A stretch of DNA of 64,000 nt from Gnetum montanum (taxonomy: Eukaryota; Streptophyta; Gnetopsida; Gnetales; Gnetaceae), in NCBI GenBank assembly GCA_015680685.1, contig MNCI01017621.1:64001-128000 (forward strand), given 5' to 3'. Both the position numbers and the translations under genes were made by a program. Numbering within the stretch: position 1 is the stretch's first letter; each line of letters begins with the position of its first letter. Positions 32,560 to 45,500 of this stretch are shown here, in pieces. The notes below the pieces were generated by a model. It was not told where the DNA came from. It was given only the letters and a program-made list of their open reading frames with translations, and did no database searches.

Positions 32560-33420
32560 TAAGAGAGAGCTTTCTTCAAAAGAGAAAATAAATTTGTGGT
32601 TAAAGATGGAATCTTATATAGAAAGGATTTCATAGGGGTTTTGTTAAAATATGTTCACAAGGATTGTATAAAATCCATTTTAGAATAGTTCCATGATCAT
32701 TCTAATTTGTTTTATGAGATCCCTAAGTCTACTATGCAACATATACTTTGCTATGATTTTTATTGGCCTAGTATATACCAAGATATTAGTTCAAGGATTC
32801 AAAAAATGTTACAAATGTTAAATTCATGGACTAAAAATAAAAAAGGCTAGAGCTCCCTTAAAATTAATAATTGCAGATAGACCATTTCAGCAATGGGGCT
32901 TAGATTTTATTGACATAATTACCTCTTTCAGAGTTGGATGTAAGTTTATTCTCATAGTTACTAATTACTTTACCAAATGGTCTAAAGTAAAGGCTCTAGG
33001 GAAAAGTTTAGCATTAGACATGATTAAGTTCTTAAAAGATTAGATTCTAAGTCATTTTGGTCTACCTAAAGTGTTGGTACTTGATAATGGACCTGCTTTT
33101 GAACTTGATAAAGGGCATTGGAAAAATCCATCTTTCTATTTTCTTCTTCAAATTATTATTCTCAAGGGAATGGTTTATCTAAATCTTTAAACAAAAAGCT
33201 TATTTCGTACATTAAAAAGTCAATCGATGGGAATATAGGAAATTGGATTAATTATTTGCAATTTGCATTATGAGTCAATCATATCAAATTTAAGAAGGCT
33301 ATTGGAATGTTAAATTCTAACTTAGTCTATGGTGTACCTACAAAAATTACAAACAAGATTTTAAGTTTGGCATAAGATTTTGTACAAAAATATAGTTAAA
33401 AAATTGATAAAGATAGAAGT
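32560..33420 (+). pseudogene. Element D integrase, truncated
   Basis: Zinc-binding part with DGILYRKDFIG and YWPSIYQDI (about 32620-32810). The catalytic core reads QWGLDFIDIITSFR (first Asp) and PKVLVLDNGPAF (second Asp, about 33065-33095). The third acidic residue region is damaged. Sequence is lost just before the LTR of E at 33436, so no C-terminal domain is present. Confidence 0.7.
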
Positions 33421-33435
33421 TTCATTATCCCTCAT

Positions 33436-34307
33436 TGACGAGGCCTTGTTTACATGGTGTTGCCTCGTCGTTGGGGCCGCATTGACGTAGCATTTGCTAT
33501 ATTAATGGGGCCCCATCGACCTAGCCCTAGAGCAAAAACTATAAATATGAGCTCCTAGCTATGTTTATGGGCATTAAATTCATAGTAGTAGTAGAGCTCT
33601 TGCAATTTGTCTATTTAAAAGTTAGAATGTTTTTTCCAGGTGCCCATAGCAGGAGTCATTAAGTGTACAGATCTTTATTCGAGCATCTTTGTACTTAAGC
33701 ATGATAGTCTGTACAACAATAAAGATGAGCATTCTAGATAGCTTAGATATTTCATTCATGCATTTAATGCTTTCAGTTATTTATTTAATGTTTTCCAGTA
33801 ATTAAGCTAATTAAGTAATTAATCAAGATAAGCTAGATAGATTAAATACATAAGTACGATCACTTTAAGTGTAACATGTATTTGCTTGGTAATCCCAGTA
33901 GCATTATTGCTTGGTATGCCTAGTAATGTAGTGCTTGGTAACCTAGCAGTGGATACTAGGGTTCAAGACATGTATTGAAAGTTGAACTGGATGCTTATGT
34001 TAGGACTAGCTAGAGACCAGTTAGCTAGTTAAATTAAACTAGTCACTAAATTACTTCATCTCTCTCTTTTAGCATCAAAACCATAAAACACAAAATGATA
34101 AAAATCAGATGCCTCAATTACACTTAACCATACCATTATGCTTCACAAGTGTAATCAGGAAGACAATGAATGACCTATAGGGTAAGATTCACTTCTTAGA
34201 AGACTAGTGCATTAGAAACTAGAGAGTCCATGGAATTTGATCGAATTGCACATGAGTGCTCTATGATTTGTATGGTTGGACGTAGGGGTACCCTTCATCG
34301 CTCATCA
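33436..34307 (+). repeat. Element E 5' LTR
   Basis: Starts about TGACGAGGCC and ends TCGCTCATCA. U3 holds repeated TCGATGGGGCC / GTTGGGGCCGCATTGACG-type motifs. TATAAATATGAGCTCC at 33540 matches 45901 in the 3' LTR. ACAATAAAGATG near 33715 holds the poly(A) signal. The first 25-40 bases seen in the 3' LTR are not matched, so the 5' terminus is probably decayed. Confidence 0.8.
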
Positions 34308-34325
34308 TTGGCACCATTGCTGGGA
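34308..34325 (+). promoter_or_regulatory. Element E primer-binding site
   Basis: TTGGCACCATTGCTGGGA. Relative to the tRNA-Asp primer site TGGCGCCGTTGCCGGG the three changes are all transitions at CpG positions, which gives a clear identification. Confidence 0.8.
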
Positions 34326-34456
34326 ACTTTGTTTATCAAAATGTGTTCTATTTAGTTTTAGTGGATATTATTAATATTGTTGGACAAACCCCAAGGTCAA
34401 TATCATTTCTAAATAATATAACTACAAGAGCACACTGATATTCTATTATTTTGAAA

Positions 34457-36740
34457 ATGTCTTCTTCTCATAGGCAAAATGATATGAAACTACTAGTTCC
34501 ATAAGAGTGCAAAGTGGTATATACTCATCTAGATAAGTTTGTGCCTGATTTCACCTTTATCCTACATTAGGATGAGCAACTATGATGGCATGATATGGAA
34601 GGCAACATTATATTTCCCTTCGATTGATCTGTGCCTAGGATGCTACTTCAAACTCTTAAGAAGTTAGGCATCTCACATCTTCAAGAGGAATACATTGTGA
34701 ATGTTTATGATACTCGGGACTACCGTCCCACTGACACACAATGTAAGCGAGAGGCATCATGAGGATGCTAAGGAGAAACGGTTCACTAATCCCTTGTTCC
34801 TATGAAACCAAGATGACAATGAGGGTCCTACCTATGAGGACTCTCAACATGAAGATTCTCTACCCTTTGTTACTAGTGATGAGGGTGTGTCCTTGAATCT
34901 ATAGTCTACAATTCATAATTCAGGTTCAAGGAAAGGTGGTAGTCAAAGCAAGGGATCAAATAAGCATCAAAATGATAGGAAATTCGATGAACATGGTTGT
35001 GATAGCCAAGGGAGAATTGGTAGATTTCATGATGAAGGTAGTCCTTCTCCCTCTTCCCCCTCTTCATCTACATCTGCTCCTTCTTCCTCTTTTGATTCTA
35101 AAAGATGCCATAGAAGGAACAACCATGATGGAGGTGAGCATAGAGGCAATAATACTAATTGCTATGCCCATAATAATCAAAGGGGTAACATGGGACATCA
35201 TTGACGACAACGGAATCATGATGATGATGAGCCTTTGTTAGCAACTCAAAGCATGTGTAACATTGTAGAGGTAGTTAAGATTCCAACTAGGCATGTGAAG
35301 GATAGTCAAATTAAGTGCTTAAACATGAATAGTATCCCAAGATTTTAGGGGGGATATAACTTTGATCTGAAAATACATCTACAAGATTTCCATAATGCCT
35401 ATGCCTTTCAGAACATTGAAAATGATTGGAAAAAACTCAAACTCTTCCCCAGGATACTTATCAAGGAAGGAGAAAGTTGGTATTGGTCTTTAGAGCTAGA
35501 ATTTATGCATAGATGGAGTACTATGCTGGAGCTATTCAATGATAAATATCAAACATTCTCCAGAGTGTCCAATCTAAGAAGGAAAATCCAAGGCTAGAAA
35601 TAGGGAACATATGAACCCTTAGATGCCACCATGCGTAGATACTATTCTCTCTTACATCAATGCCCTAGCCATGGTTATTTTCAGAGGAAATAACTCTGCC
35701 AATCGTAGATGGGCTTAAAGCAGAAACCAGAAGAACTCTTGGTGTTTATGCCCAAGGGAGATTTTCTAAACTAAGAACTCATCAGATACAAAGGCTAATA
35801 GAGAAGGTAGCAAAAGAAGAAGGTGAGTTGCAAAAAGGAAAAGTGTAGAAGAATATAATAGGGACCCTTCTATTAGGAATCAAGAGGTCCTGTTCTGTGA
35901 TGAGGAGTCACCACTTGATGAAGTGATGAATTGGAAAACCTTGCTTGTACAAAAATATGTTTCTAATGTTTTGGCAAAGGTTGAAAAATTATGGGACTCT
36001 TTGGATGAAAAATTCCAAATGACTATGAAGATTGCTAAAGAATCTAAAGAACAAAATAGTAATCATAACTACAAGAGGTAGAAAGAAGCTAAACGTGTCT
36101 ACCAAAGAGGTAAGGGCAAAATTGCTATAGTAGAAGAAGTTGTGGAGACAAACTCTAATGATGACATTGGTTATGACATTTTTAAATATAAATATCCTAA
36201 AGGATGTTGCCTTGTGGTGTCACACTTAGAAGAGTTTGGAATGTATACATTGAATCCTTAACTAGCATAGAGGCAAGCACTGAGACAATTGCCTTATCCT
36301 CAAGGTAATCCAAGGCACTTCCACTAGCAACAACAAGCTTACTATCCAAGTGGAGCTCCATCACAACCATATGAACAATATCAACAATGGCACCAACCAC
36401 AGTTGTGGGAAATGCCATCGCCAAGGTAGTAGTACCCTTATAGGCAACTAGATTCATATGGGTACTATGTTCAGCAACCCATCTCTCTAAGAAGTTTTGC
36501 TAGCCATGCATCATTCCAAAATGACAATTACTCTCCAGGGTACCATTGAACTCATTCACCATCTACTTGAGGGAAGAGTCCATATCCTTATCATGCTCCA
36601 TATCTGTTTGCACACATCCCTTTACCTTGAACCCAATTACCTCCTGTTTCATCCATGCAGGAAAAAATTCCTCCATAGCCACATTAACAACATGCTACGA
36701 GGATTGTACATTCACAACTGGCTTTCTAGCTGAGTGGTTC
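34457..36740 (+). pseudogene. Element E gag
   Basis: Starts MSSSHRQND at 34457, then VVYTHLDKFVPDFTFILH as in C. A Ser-rich hinge (35040-35110) is followed by the gag core (about 35390-35800), with PRILIKEGESWYWSLELEF-like sequence and FNDKYQTFSRVSNLRRKIQG. The knuckle is degraded (YDIFKYKYPKGCC at about 36165). The tail is rich in Pro, Gln and Tyr. Several frame changes and stops, many TAG. Shares N-terminal sequence with C but not with A/B. Confidence 0.7.
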
Positions 36741-36878
36741 AAATAATTGATCTAGGAAATGATCCTTTTTTTGATCCAATAGTCCTCCTAAACCCTCAAA
36801 CCTAATGTGGTTGGTCGCCTTGTATCTCCAACACCCTCATCCTCTGGATAAAATACATTTGAGTACCCTTCAAACCAA

Positions 36879-37669
36879 ATGTCACCTCAGATTTGCACTA
36901 TGATGTTAACTCATGTTGTTTCTTATTCGATTAAGGTTGGCAAGCTTTCCATAAAAAGATTTGACTCAGGAAGTCCATTGATTTACTTACAAATCACTGA
37001 ACATGAGCCATGCAAGGCTCTTCTTGATTCTAGTTTTGGTGTCAATCTCATCTCCCATGACATGTACAAGGCCTAGAACCTACCGCCTCTCAAGAAGAGC
37101 AACATTTGTTTAGAATTGGTAGATCAATTAATCACTATCCCTTTGGGATTAGTGGAGGACATTGTGACCATAGTTTGCGAGTGGTCCTATCCTACCGATT
37201 TTCTGGTGATCAAAGTGAAAAATTGCAAAGGTGACTTCCCCATCATTATGGGAAGGGCATGGTTAAGCATAGTAGATGCATGTATGGGCATAAGGGACCT
37301 TTCCTTAGAAATCTCTAAGGGAAATGAATTTGGACATTTAGAGAAGAAGCATGTTCCATGCATCTCGTATAACGATAATGGGTGTAATTGCATGCAAGAG
37401 ATCTAGTCCATCAAGAGTACATTCATTACAACATATAATTAGTGTGCATAAAAAATAGATATTCAAAGGTGTCTATATGCAATAGCCATAAAGCGTGGCT
37501 AACAACTAACTTTGACAGTAGTACATCATGCATGGAACCTACTAAGAGCCTGACATATGTTTATGTCAAAAGCATGGATGAACTTGAGCAAGTTCATTGC
37601 CAACTCTTCGACGATGAAGATGATGATACCTATTGGAAAGAGATGGAAATCCTTGATAATTTTAACTAG
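36879..37669 (+). pseudogene. Element E protease
   Basis: KALLDSSFGVNLISHDMYKA corresponds to the active site, where D-S-G of C has become D-S-S. IPLGLVEDIVTIVCEWSYPT and FPIIMGRAWLSIVDACMG follow. A poorly conserved spacer with an acidic run (FDDEDDDTYWKEMEI, about 37610-37650) leads to RT. In C the pol deletion starts near the end of this spacer. Confidence 0.75.
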
Positions 37670-37675
37670 GAGCCC

Positions 37676-39130
37676 CTAGAGTTAAAAACTCTATTAACCA
37701 ACATAGAGTACACATTTTTAAATAATGGCAAGCTATTCATAATCAATGCAAATCTTACTCTTGAACAAAAACATAAGTTGTTGCAGGTCATCAACAAATG
37801 GTCAATAGCCTTTGCTTAGTCATATTTCAAACTAATAGGAATCGATCCAAGGATATGCCAGTATCGCATCTACATGGACCTAGACATGAAGCTAAGAAGG
37901 CAATCATAAAGGTGGCTGAACCCTAAGTTGAAGTAGATTGTCAAGGAGGAAATAAAATAACCCCTCAAGGTGGGGTTCATCTATTCCATCGCAAATAGTG
38001 AGTGGGTTAGCTCACTTGTAATTGTGCCAAAGAAAGATGGGAAGTGGTGGGTTTGCATCAACTTCAGGTTGTTGAACATGGCAACATTTAAAGATTATTT
38101 TCCATTGCCATTTATGGATCAAGTGTTGGACACCATCTCCAAGCATTGTTATTATAGCTTCTTGGATGGTTATAGTAGCTATAACCAAGTCCAAATTGTG
38201 CCAAAAGATCAGGCCAAGACAACATTCACAAGTTCTTGGGGAAATTTTGCATATTGTAAGATATAATTTGGTCTATGTAATGCCCTTGCAACATTTCAAT
38301 GCCTAGTCCTCAACATTTTCCAAAAGTAGATTGGTAGTGGGGTAGAAGTATTTATGGATGAGTTCTGTACCTATGGGGCTATATTTGAGCAAGCCTTGGA
38401 CCACCTTGAGTAGGTTTTGAAAAGATGTGTCAATACCAACCTTAGGTTTAATTGGTAGAAAAGCCATTTAATGGTCTAGGAAGGCATAGTACTAAGGCAA
38501 GGATTAAGATAGACCCTGAAAAGATAAGGGTCATCCAAGAAATCACATGCCAACCAGAGACAATTAAAGATGTTCGATCATTCCTTGGACATATTGGCTA
38601 CTATCGACGATTTAGAGAGAATTTCTCTAAGATTGTAAAGTCATTGGTCAAGCTTACGAAGAAAAATGCTTCGTTCATCTAAACTGAGTGTGAACATGCA
38701 TTCCAACTGCTAAAGGAGAAACTCATAAAAACTGCAATTCTATGGGTACCAAACTAGACTAGACCATTTCATATAATGATAGATGTGTCTAATTATACCT
38801 TGGGAGCCATGCTTATGCAGTTGGAAAATAAGAAACATCCATATTACATCCATTGCATGAGTTGAAGAGTTGTGGGTGCACAATTGAATTACACCACAAC
38901 TGAGAAAGAATTGATGGCAATGGTGTATGCTGTTGAAACGTTTAGGTACTATGTGCTTGGTTATAAAGTATTTGTGCACACAAACCATAGTGTCATCTAC
39001 TTCTTGATGAACAAGCCGATAGTGAGTCCTTGTATCATACGGTGACTTGTGATCTTGCAGATATTTGATCTTATAATGGTAGATCGAAAAGGGACTAAGA
39101 ATGTGGTTGTTGACCACCTCTCTTAGTTAA
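37676..39130 (+). pseudogene. Element E reverse transcriptase and RNase H
   Basis: RT begins with YSIANSEWVSSLVIVPKKDG and NFRLLNMATFKDYFPLPFMD, then FLDGYSSYNQVQIVPKDQAK. The catalytic box reads VFMDEF (about 38350) where Athila elements have MDDF, so the second Asp is Glu. Next FLGHIGYYRRFRENFSKI (connection), then RNase H blocks TRPFHIMIDVSNYTLGAMLM and NYTTTEKELMAMVYAVETF. Stops are frequent (TAG, TAA). Confidence 0.8.
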
Positions 39131-39269
39131 GATGGGATAATAAAAAGGAGGAGAGTCCACTCTTTGATCAATTTCTAGATGAACTCCTCTTTATAGGAGC
39201 AATAAATGACCAAGTGCTAATTGAACTAAAATGGTATGATGGCATTCTCACTTACCTACTCACTCAGGA

Positions 39270-40524
39270 GATGCCACAAGATCTAGACTTTAGGAAGAAG
39301 CAACAGTTTTTTCATTAGGCAAAGTACTTCATGGAAATCAATGAACACCTTTACAAGGTGTGTGTTGATGGCATGGTTCATTGGTGTGTCCTTAATATGG
39401 ATCAACTACATGTTCTCTAGGATGCTCACAAAGGCCCTTGCAAAGGCCACTATGCAAGGAGACGCACGACCATAAAAATCCTAATGGCAAGATACTATTG
39501 GCCTACAGTCTTTAGGGATGATTACCAATTTCTTTGATCTTGTGAACATTGTTAAAGAGATGGTGGGACGACTGCATGAATGGAGGATTCTCAATAGTGG
39601 ATTCAACCATTAGAGTCCTTTGACATATGGGGCATTAACTTCATGGGTCCCATCACACCCATGTTCAATGGAAAGGCATATATCATCATGGCAATTGACT
39701 ATTGCACCAAATGGGCAAAAGCAACAACTATCACTAATTGTACATCATTCATTGCTGCTAGATTTGTACAACAAAATGTTGTAAATAGGTTTGGGGTGCC
39801 ATGTGCATGAATTTCTGACAATGGAACTAATTTTACAGGTGTCACTTTTCAAAAACTTATGCAACACTTGGAGGTTGAAAATAAATTAACAACACCTTAT
39901 CACCCCCAAGGTAATGGTTAAGTAGAGGTAACTAACTAGGATATCACAAAGATCCTAACAAGGACCATAAGCAAATATAGGAGAGATTGGAGCACAAAAC
40001 TTAATGATGCCTTATGGGCCTACTGCTCAACATGGAAACTCCCTATTGGCTACTCTCCCTATGAGTGAGTGTACGGAAAACTTTTAATGCTCCTAATTCA
40101 ATTCAAGTTCCGTACACTCTCAACAGCCTACAATCTAAATCTTGACCTAAGCTTAGCACAAAGAGAAAGATTGATAAACCTAAACATGCTAGATGAAATC
40201 CAATTGGTGCTCCTATCCTTTAAAGAAGTACATAAGGCATTCAACAAACAATGACATGACCTTAGAATATGGAAAGTGAAATTTCAACTCGGAGATAAAG
40301 TTTTTTATTGGAATCCCACACATGTACCTTAGAAAACCAAATTCCAAACATTATGGAAAGGACCTTATGTAATTGCTGAAATCTTTCCTTTTTGGGCCAT
40401 GATCATACACAAGCCTGAGAGCCCAAATAAAAAGTAGTTGGTCAACATTCAAGAAGTAAAACATTTCCATGAGCCCAAGCAAGCCAGTGCAATAACTACC
40501 TCAATAGATGGACAACCACGCTAA
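39270..40524 (+). pseudogene. Element E integrase
   Basis: Zinc-binding region HKGPCKGHYARR and ARYYWPTVFRDD. The catalytic core has FDIWGINFMGPITP (Asp 1, about 39620), ISDNGTNFTG (Asp 2, about 39815) and PYHPQGNG followed by V-E (Glu, about 39930). WAYCSTWKLPIGYSPYE is the conserved end of the core. The C-terminal part has VKFQLGDKVFYWN and LWKGPYVIAEIFP. The D,D,E residues look intact, but several stops interrupt the frame. Confidence 0.8.
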
Positions 40525-42080
40525 ATTTTTTGAATCTCCTCCTTCCAACTTAGTCGTGGGGAAGATGGCCATCCGTGCTAAATCATCCATATGGCTCCTT
40601 AGTTTTTCTATTTTTTGTTTTTCAAATTTTTGATTTTGTAATTTATTTAATTTACAACTTTTTAATTTTCAAAATTTTTCCTATTTTTACACCATCGTTA
40701 GTATGTTCAAATCTTTATTGGATATTTTACACTTATATATTCTACTTTGTTTTGTTTGAGTGTGATTTTTAAATATAGAAGTGCTTTATTGCCAACAAGA
40801 CATAGTGGTGTTATGGCTATTACTAATAGTGGTTTGTGCTTTATAATTTTTTTATAATGTCTAGTTTTTATTTTTGAATTTTTATATCGATGACTCAACC
40901 ATGGTTTCTTCTTCATGGAATAGGTAGTGACTCCACATCATTCACCCATCCACAAGCTTTATGGTTTTTCTTGTTCTGAAAGTTTGAGGTTCCTTTCATT
41001 AAAGAAACTTTTAATAAATTTGTGTCCTTGGTAGTTTTGGGAATTGGGAAGGATTCAAAGGTTTGAAAAAGATGTGACTTTAAGGGGACTCAATACTCTT
41101 TGTACTCTTCTACTTACTTGAGTGCTTGAGTGTTTTTCATAGACTTCTTACCATTCCATTTCAACCACAAATAGGAAGTCAAATAAGGTCTTTGCATGGT
41201 ATGGTTCACATCCAAAAATCCAAATAAAAAAAATCTAAAAAAAAAAAACATGATGGAAATTCAAAGCACACCCCTTAGACAAATAAACAGGCTACAAGCA
41301 CTAGTTATGGGACTAGAAAGACATGCACCCATGCCTAAAGGTCCCCTCTAACTAAGGCCCTCTCTCACTTTCTACCTCTCTTTTCTTCTCTTTATGGAAT
41401 GGTGGTTATTTTGTGGGTGCACTCTTGTGTCTCGAGGAGGTGGATGGGTCTTGGAGTGGTGATGCAAAGTCATTGAAAGAGGTTGGTTTTGGTCTGGACT
41501 AAGGATGGATCTTCTTTGGTCATTTTAAACATGAACTTCAAAAGGGACTTCTTATGACCTCAATTTGGAATTCCATTCCATCTTCTCCATCATCCATTTA
41601 TGCTGTCCATAACTCACCTTACTGCCAGTGTCCATGTTCTTGATTTCGTGTCTTGGTTTAACATATTTGAATTCCTAGGTAGAATCTTCTGGGTTTTGGC
41701 TCTTAACTTCCATTAACCATTAGTTATGTAGGGGTCCATGAACTCCTTAGGTTGAGGTTATACAAGGACAAAAAGGACATGTGCTTGCTATAAGGAGGAC
41801 CCACTTGCATAACCTTTGGTGATGTTTGTTAAGCATCTTATCCTTAGGCATTCTTGCAAGCATAATCTTTTGTACATCCATCTTCCACATCAGACCATGT
41901 GCCCCTTTACATATTTTGTTCATTAAATACATTCTCCATCAATTTTTTTTTTAAATTTTAAGCTTTCAAAGATCCTCTTCAATGATTTTATCATATTCTT
42001 GACTTTTCTGGGATTCCATAGACCCCAAATTCATTGAAAAATTCCTTATATTTCTTGAGATATTCAAATTTCAAAATTTT
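40525..42080 (+). other. Element E linker
   Basis: Non-coding stretch between integrase and the internal promoter. Begins TCCAACTTAGTCGTGGGG and ATGGCCATCC, then T-rich sequence and the phrases shared with A, B and C (GTGACTTTAAGGGGACTC near 41070, AAAGCACACCCCTTAGACAA near 41263, CATGCACCCATGCC near 41323, AGGAGGACCCACTTGCATAA near 41793). No supported gene. Confidence 0.6.
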
Positions 42081-42082
42081 GG

Positions 42083-42182
42083 TTGATGGGCCTAGTATAC
42101 GGGGCCCTGTCGATAGAGCAAACCCATATATGAGGCCCCATATACAGGGCTCCATTGACATAAGGGAAAAATGCTATAAATA
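42083..42182 (+). promoter_or_regulatory. Element E internal U3-like promoter
   Basis: TTGATGGGCC, TATACGGGGCCC, GTCGATAGAG, TATATGAGGCCCC, TATACAGGGC and TCCATTGACA motifs lead to TATAAATA at 42175-42182. The motif vocabulary is that of E's and B's LTR U3 (GATGGGGCC, GTTGAC, GTATAC), not that of A. Flanking sequence is not LTR. It stands 450 bases upstream of ORF2, like the A cassette. Confidence 0.6.
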
Positions 42183-42329
42183 TCTACGATTCCACTTAGA
42201 AAATTTTACATTTTCTCACAAATGCCAAAGGAGTTTTTCAATTTTTCAGACCCTAGAACCTTCCCAAACCCATAACTTACAAACCATTTATCAAAATCAC
42301 TTTGTTCTTTGACCCTGTAGCTACTAGAG

Positions 42330-42635
42330 GTAAGCTCTTCATTATGGGGACCACAAATATGCCATTTTTGATAGAAAAATTTTCACAATTTTTTCTAACT
42401 CCCACAAAGGTTTAATTGAAAAATCAATTAGTAAACACTAAATTACAAGAGTCAAAACTTTCCAACAAGCTATGGTGACAATTATAATAAATAAATAATA
42501 AATAATAATAAAATAATCAATCTACCATGGTCCAACCTTAGCCAAATTGTAACTAACTAACTAATAAGAAAGGGTACTTAAAACTTTAAAGTTACACATT
42601 ACATCTACTAATTCATGGATGTGTTGTGACCACAG
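42330..42635 (+). other. Leader intron before E ORF2
   Basis: ACTAGAG|GTAAGCTC is a strong donor at 42330 and GTGACCACAG an acceptor ending at 42635, directly before ATGGCACC. The 306-base stretch is AT-rich and lacks open frames, as a plant intron would be. A and B have an acceptor at the same place before ORF2. Confidence 0.6.
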
Positions 42636-45500
42636 ATGGCACCAAAAGGAAAGCACACATAGGAAGCAGGACCATTCCAAATAAGGGAGAAATAGCCCAA
42701 AATGAGAAGAGGCCAAGAACATCCCCAAGAAGAACCACTCGCAACCCAGGCCATAGGTCCTTTCAGGGAAGAGGTAGAAGTGAAATCTATCAGACATATT
42801 TTAATACTAGCAGTAGCAGCAACAGAACACTTCCATCAGGATGATGCACCAACACAATAAGCCAATCTCATGGTGACCTTAATAGAAGCTTATCTAAATT
42901 AGATCAAATTAAGGGATATCTAAAAATTGATGCTCTAGGAATTATATTTTGGTCCTTTCCTAGAGCATGCATCAAGAGAAGTGTAGTACTAGCTAAAGGC
43001 CTCTTCCATGTGGCCAATCATCACTTCCATCAAGGAGTGGTACATGGGAGAGACATTCCTATTCTAGAATAATAGGCAACCTAAAGCAACAGTGAAGATT
43101 AAGGACATCTTAGTGTCTTACTTGGCGCAGGCCATTGCTATAGTGCTTAGGTTGCCCAAAATAGGGGTGAACCTTACTAAGATCCCAATGCAAGTGGATC
43201 GTAGTATCAAGAAAGAATGGGTGCAATAGTGCTATGGCATCGACCATAAGGAGTTTGGTGTGCTCACACCAATAGAGAGGATCCATTATAAGATTACAAC
43301 CTTCCACCTCAATCCCACAATGAGGCCAAGCAAAACCATTGCCTTCTTTGCTTGAGCATGTGTCACTTTGAGTGGGAGATTCTCGATCAACCTTCCATAG
43401 TTGATCTATCTAGAGATGGAGAAGTGGTTTACAGAAAATGAACATGGAAGGAAGGCACTCCCCTTTTCATGACTCATCGAGAAACTTTGTTGAATGAGAG
43501 GAATAGTCTATTACACCAACGACATAGTTAGAACTGTTCTGGCTCAAATTGGGTGGGAATGATGAAGGATAAGATAACTGCGATCATAATTCATGAAGAG
43601 GAGTAGCAACCCCCACCTCCACTTGGCAGTCAAGCAATGATTCCAAACATCATTGCAACCACCCAACAGTTGTAAGAATATAGAGAATGACTCTTGAGTG
43701 AACAAGAGCAATGAGTAGGCACAAGTGATTGGAATCCTTCTGTATATAGACTAGCCATGAGTTACCTTAATGAGGTGGCTTGAATGATCAACTTGATGGG
43801 TGAGGGTGGAGTCATTTTCTCAGCCCAAAGAACACAACTACCCTTGAGGTTGAATTTGAGTACTAAAGAGGTCATAGTATCTTTTGTACAATAATAGTTA
43901 CTCCTAGAAATCTCTAGGAATGTTGCAACCTTCTTGGTGTGCTTGGAGGAGGGTGAAGGGGCAATTGTATTGATGATGCAGCACCAAGGGTAGGAGATTG
44001 TAGTAGAAGTGGTTGCTAACCATATTGTTGAAACACTCAATGCAGCTGCAACATCTATACTAGACAGCACTACACTTAAGGATGTGCAAACATCTATAGG
44101 AATCACAAGCTACGGAATAAATACAACACAACATGAAGAATTGCTGGACCAATTGGTGGGAACTGAGCAACCACTTCCAGATGTCTTTGACCTTTTAGAC
44201 ACTATCACTGTAATCCAGTTGAAGTTGCTACAGGAAAGGGGAAAAAACATCATATTTGATGGATAACTTGAAACAACCAAGGAGTAGAATGAATGCTTGG
44301 TTGCAGAAGTTGCTGAACTAAGAGCCTAGATTAACAATCCTACATTTCTCAACCTGCATTGATAAGAGATGAGGCTATGAAATAGCTTCACACCAAACTT
44401 AAAAGGGTTGAGGGTGCAATGGAAATGGTGGTGTTCTATTGATCCTTGGAAGAGGCCACTTAGCACAAGATTTAGAAGGCCTTGGATTAGACCCGCTAGG
44501 AGAATGTCCAATTAACCATAGAAAATCATTTCTTGCAGAATGTTGATGCCCCTAAGAAACAGTTAATAGATTTCATCCATCAACAATAGGAGTAACTGGC
44601 TAGAGCAAACATAGAACTTAGGAGATTGGTAGCAAAAAATAGAAATCTCTCCATAGAGGAAGTTTGTGCCCTTCACCAGAAAACTACAATTGAGGTAACC
44701 ACCTAGAAATCAGAGGCACTGAAGTTTAAGAGAGTCAATTACCATTACAAAGAGCAAGTTAGTCTACAAAAAGAAGTAAACGAGAAGCACATCCAGTTGG
44801 TGAAGACAAAGGTAAATGAGATGCTCTAGTAACTCTAGTAAGGAAAAGAGTTATGACAACCCACTATTGATGGGATAGATGCTGACGCAAAAGTGGAAAT
44901 TTGCATGAAGGAGCTGCAGATCAAGAAGATGGCAGAGTACATAGAGCTTGCCAATCTATTTTATGCAAATTTGGCCATGTTGATTATTAGATGGCTGTGG
45001 TTGGAGTTAGAGAAGTAGGTTTCCAGCTCATACTTCTTGTATGAGGCTGAGTTCCAGTGCCATAAGGACACCAAGGACAAGCTTGTGGTGGTCAATGTTG
45101 AACTTGAAGCTCTTAAGGCATGATTCATGGATCAATGATCAATTGCTGAGAACCTGGCCAAGAGGATGAATGACTACCAGGAACTACAAAATGTAGTTAG
45201 GGTGTTTGACATCAAATGCAAATAGTTCACTACCTAGTTTGTCAACATAAAAGAAATGTTCCTGATAATGCTATGTCCATGGGATGCCCCCCATTTTGGT
45301 TGACATTAGTGATGCCACATGGACCGTGAATGATCCCCAGAGTAAGGAGGAGAAAATGAAGGCATTGCTTGATGCCTTTCACCTTCCACCGAAGGTTGCA
45401 ACCATAGTAGGATAGCCACAGCTACCTCAACTACCACATGTGCCTAAAGCTGGTGAAGGTCCCTTAGAACTTTAAGAGCGACCACTGCTTAGGACTAATT
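42636..45500 (+). pseudogene. Element E ORF2: Transposase_32-like plus coiled coil
   Basis: Starts MAPKGKHT, homologous to A's MALKREQR. The middle part shows IHYKITTFHLNPTMRPSKT, LEMEKWFTENEHGRKALPFS and YYTNDIVRTVLAQIG, matching the Transposase_32-like region of A (LPFPCLIRKLC, GYTNDVL). The second half has helical Glu/Gln/Lys-rich stretches (for example EHHFLQNVD-like and LARANIELRRLVAKNRNLSI at about 44600-44660), again parallel to A. Many stops, mostly TAG, and some frame changes. The C-terminal end is only approximate. Older or more decayed than the A copy. Confidence 0.65.

Larger units (their letters stand above)
20051..33435 (+). mobile_element. Element D: Ty3/gypsy with extra RNase H before RT
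   Basis: Coding order on the plus strand: gag (about 21955-23090), protease (23216-23735), [element C], archaeal-type RNase H (30413-30960), RT and RNase H (31056-32300), integrase (about 32560-33420). It is cut on the right by element E, so its 3' end and 3' LTR must lie beyond the window or be lost. The left boundary is approximate, placed upstream of a U3-like promoter with TATAAAAA at 20392. Every domain is damaged. The extra RNase H in front of RT sets it apart from A/B/C/E/F. Confidence 0.65.
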
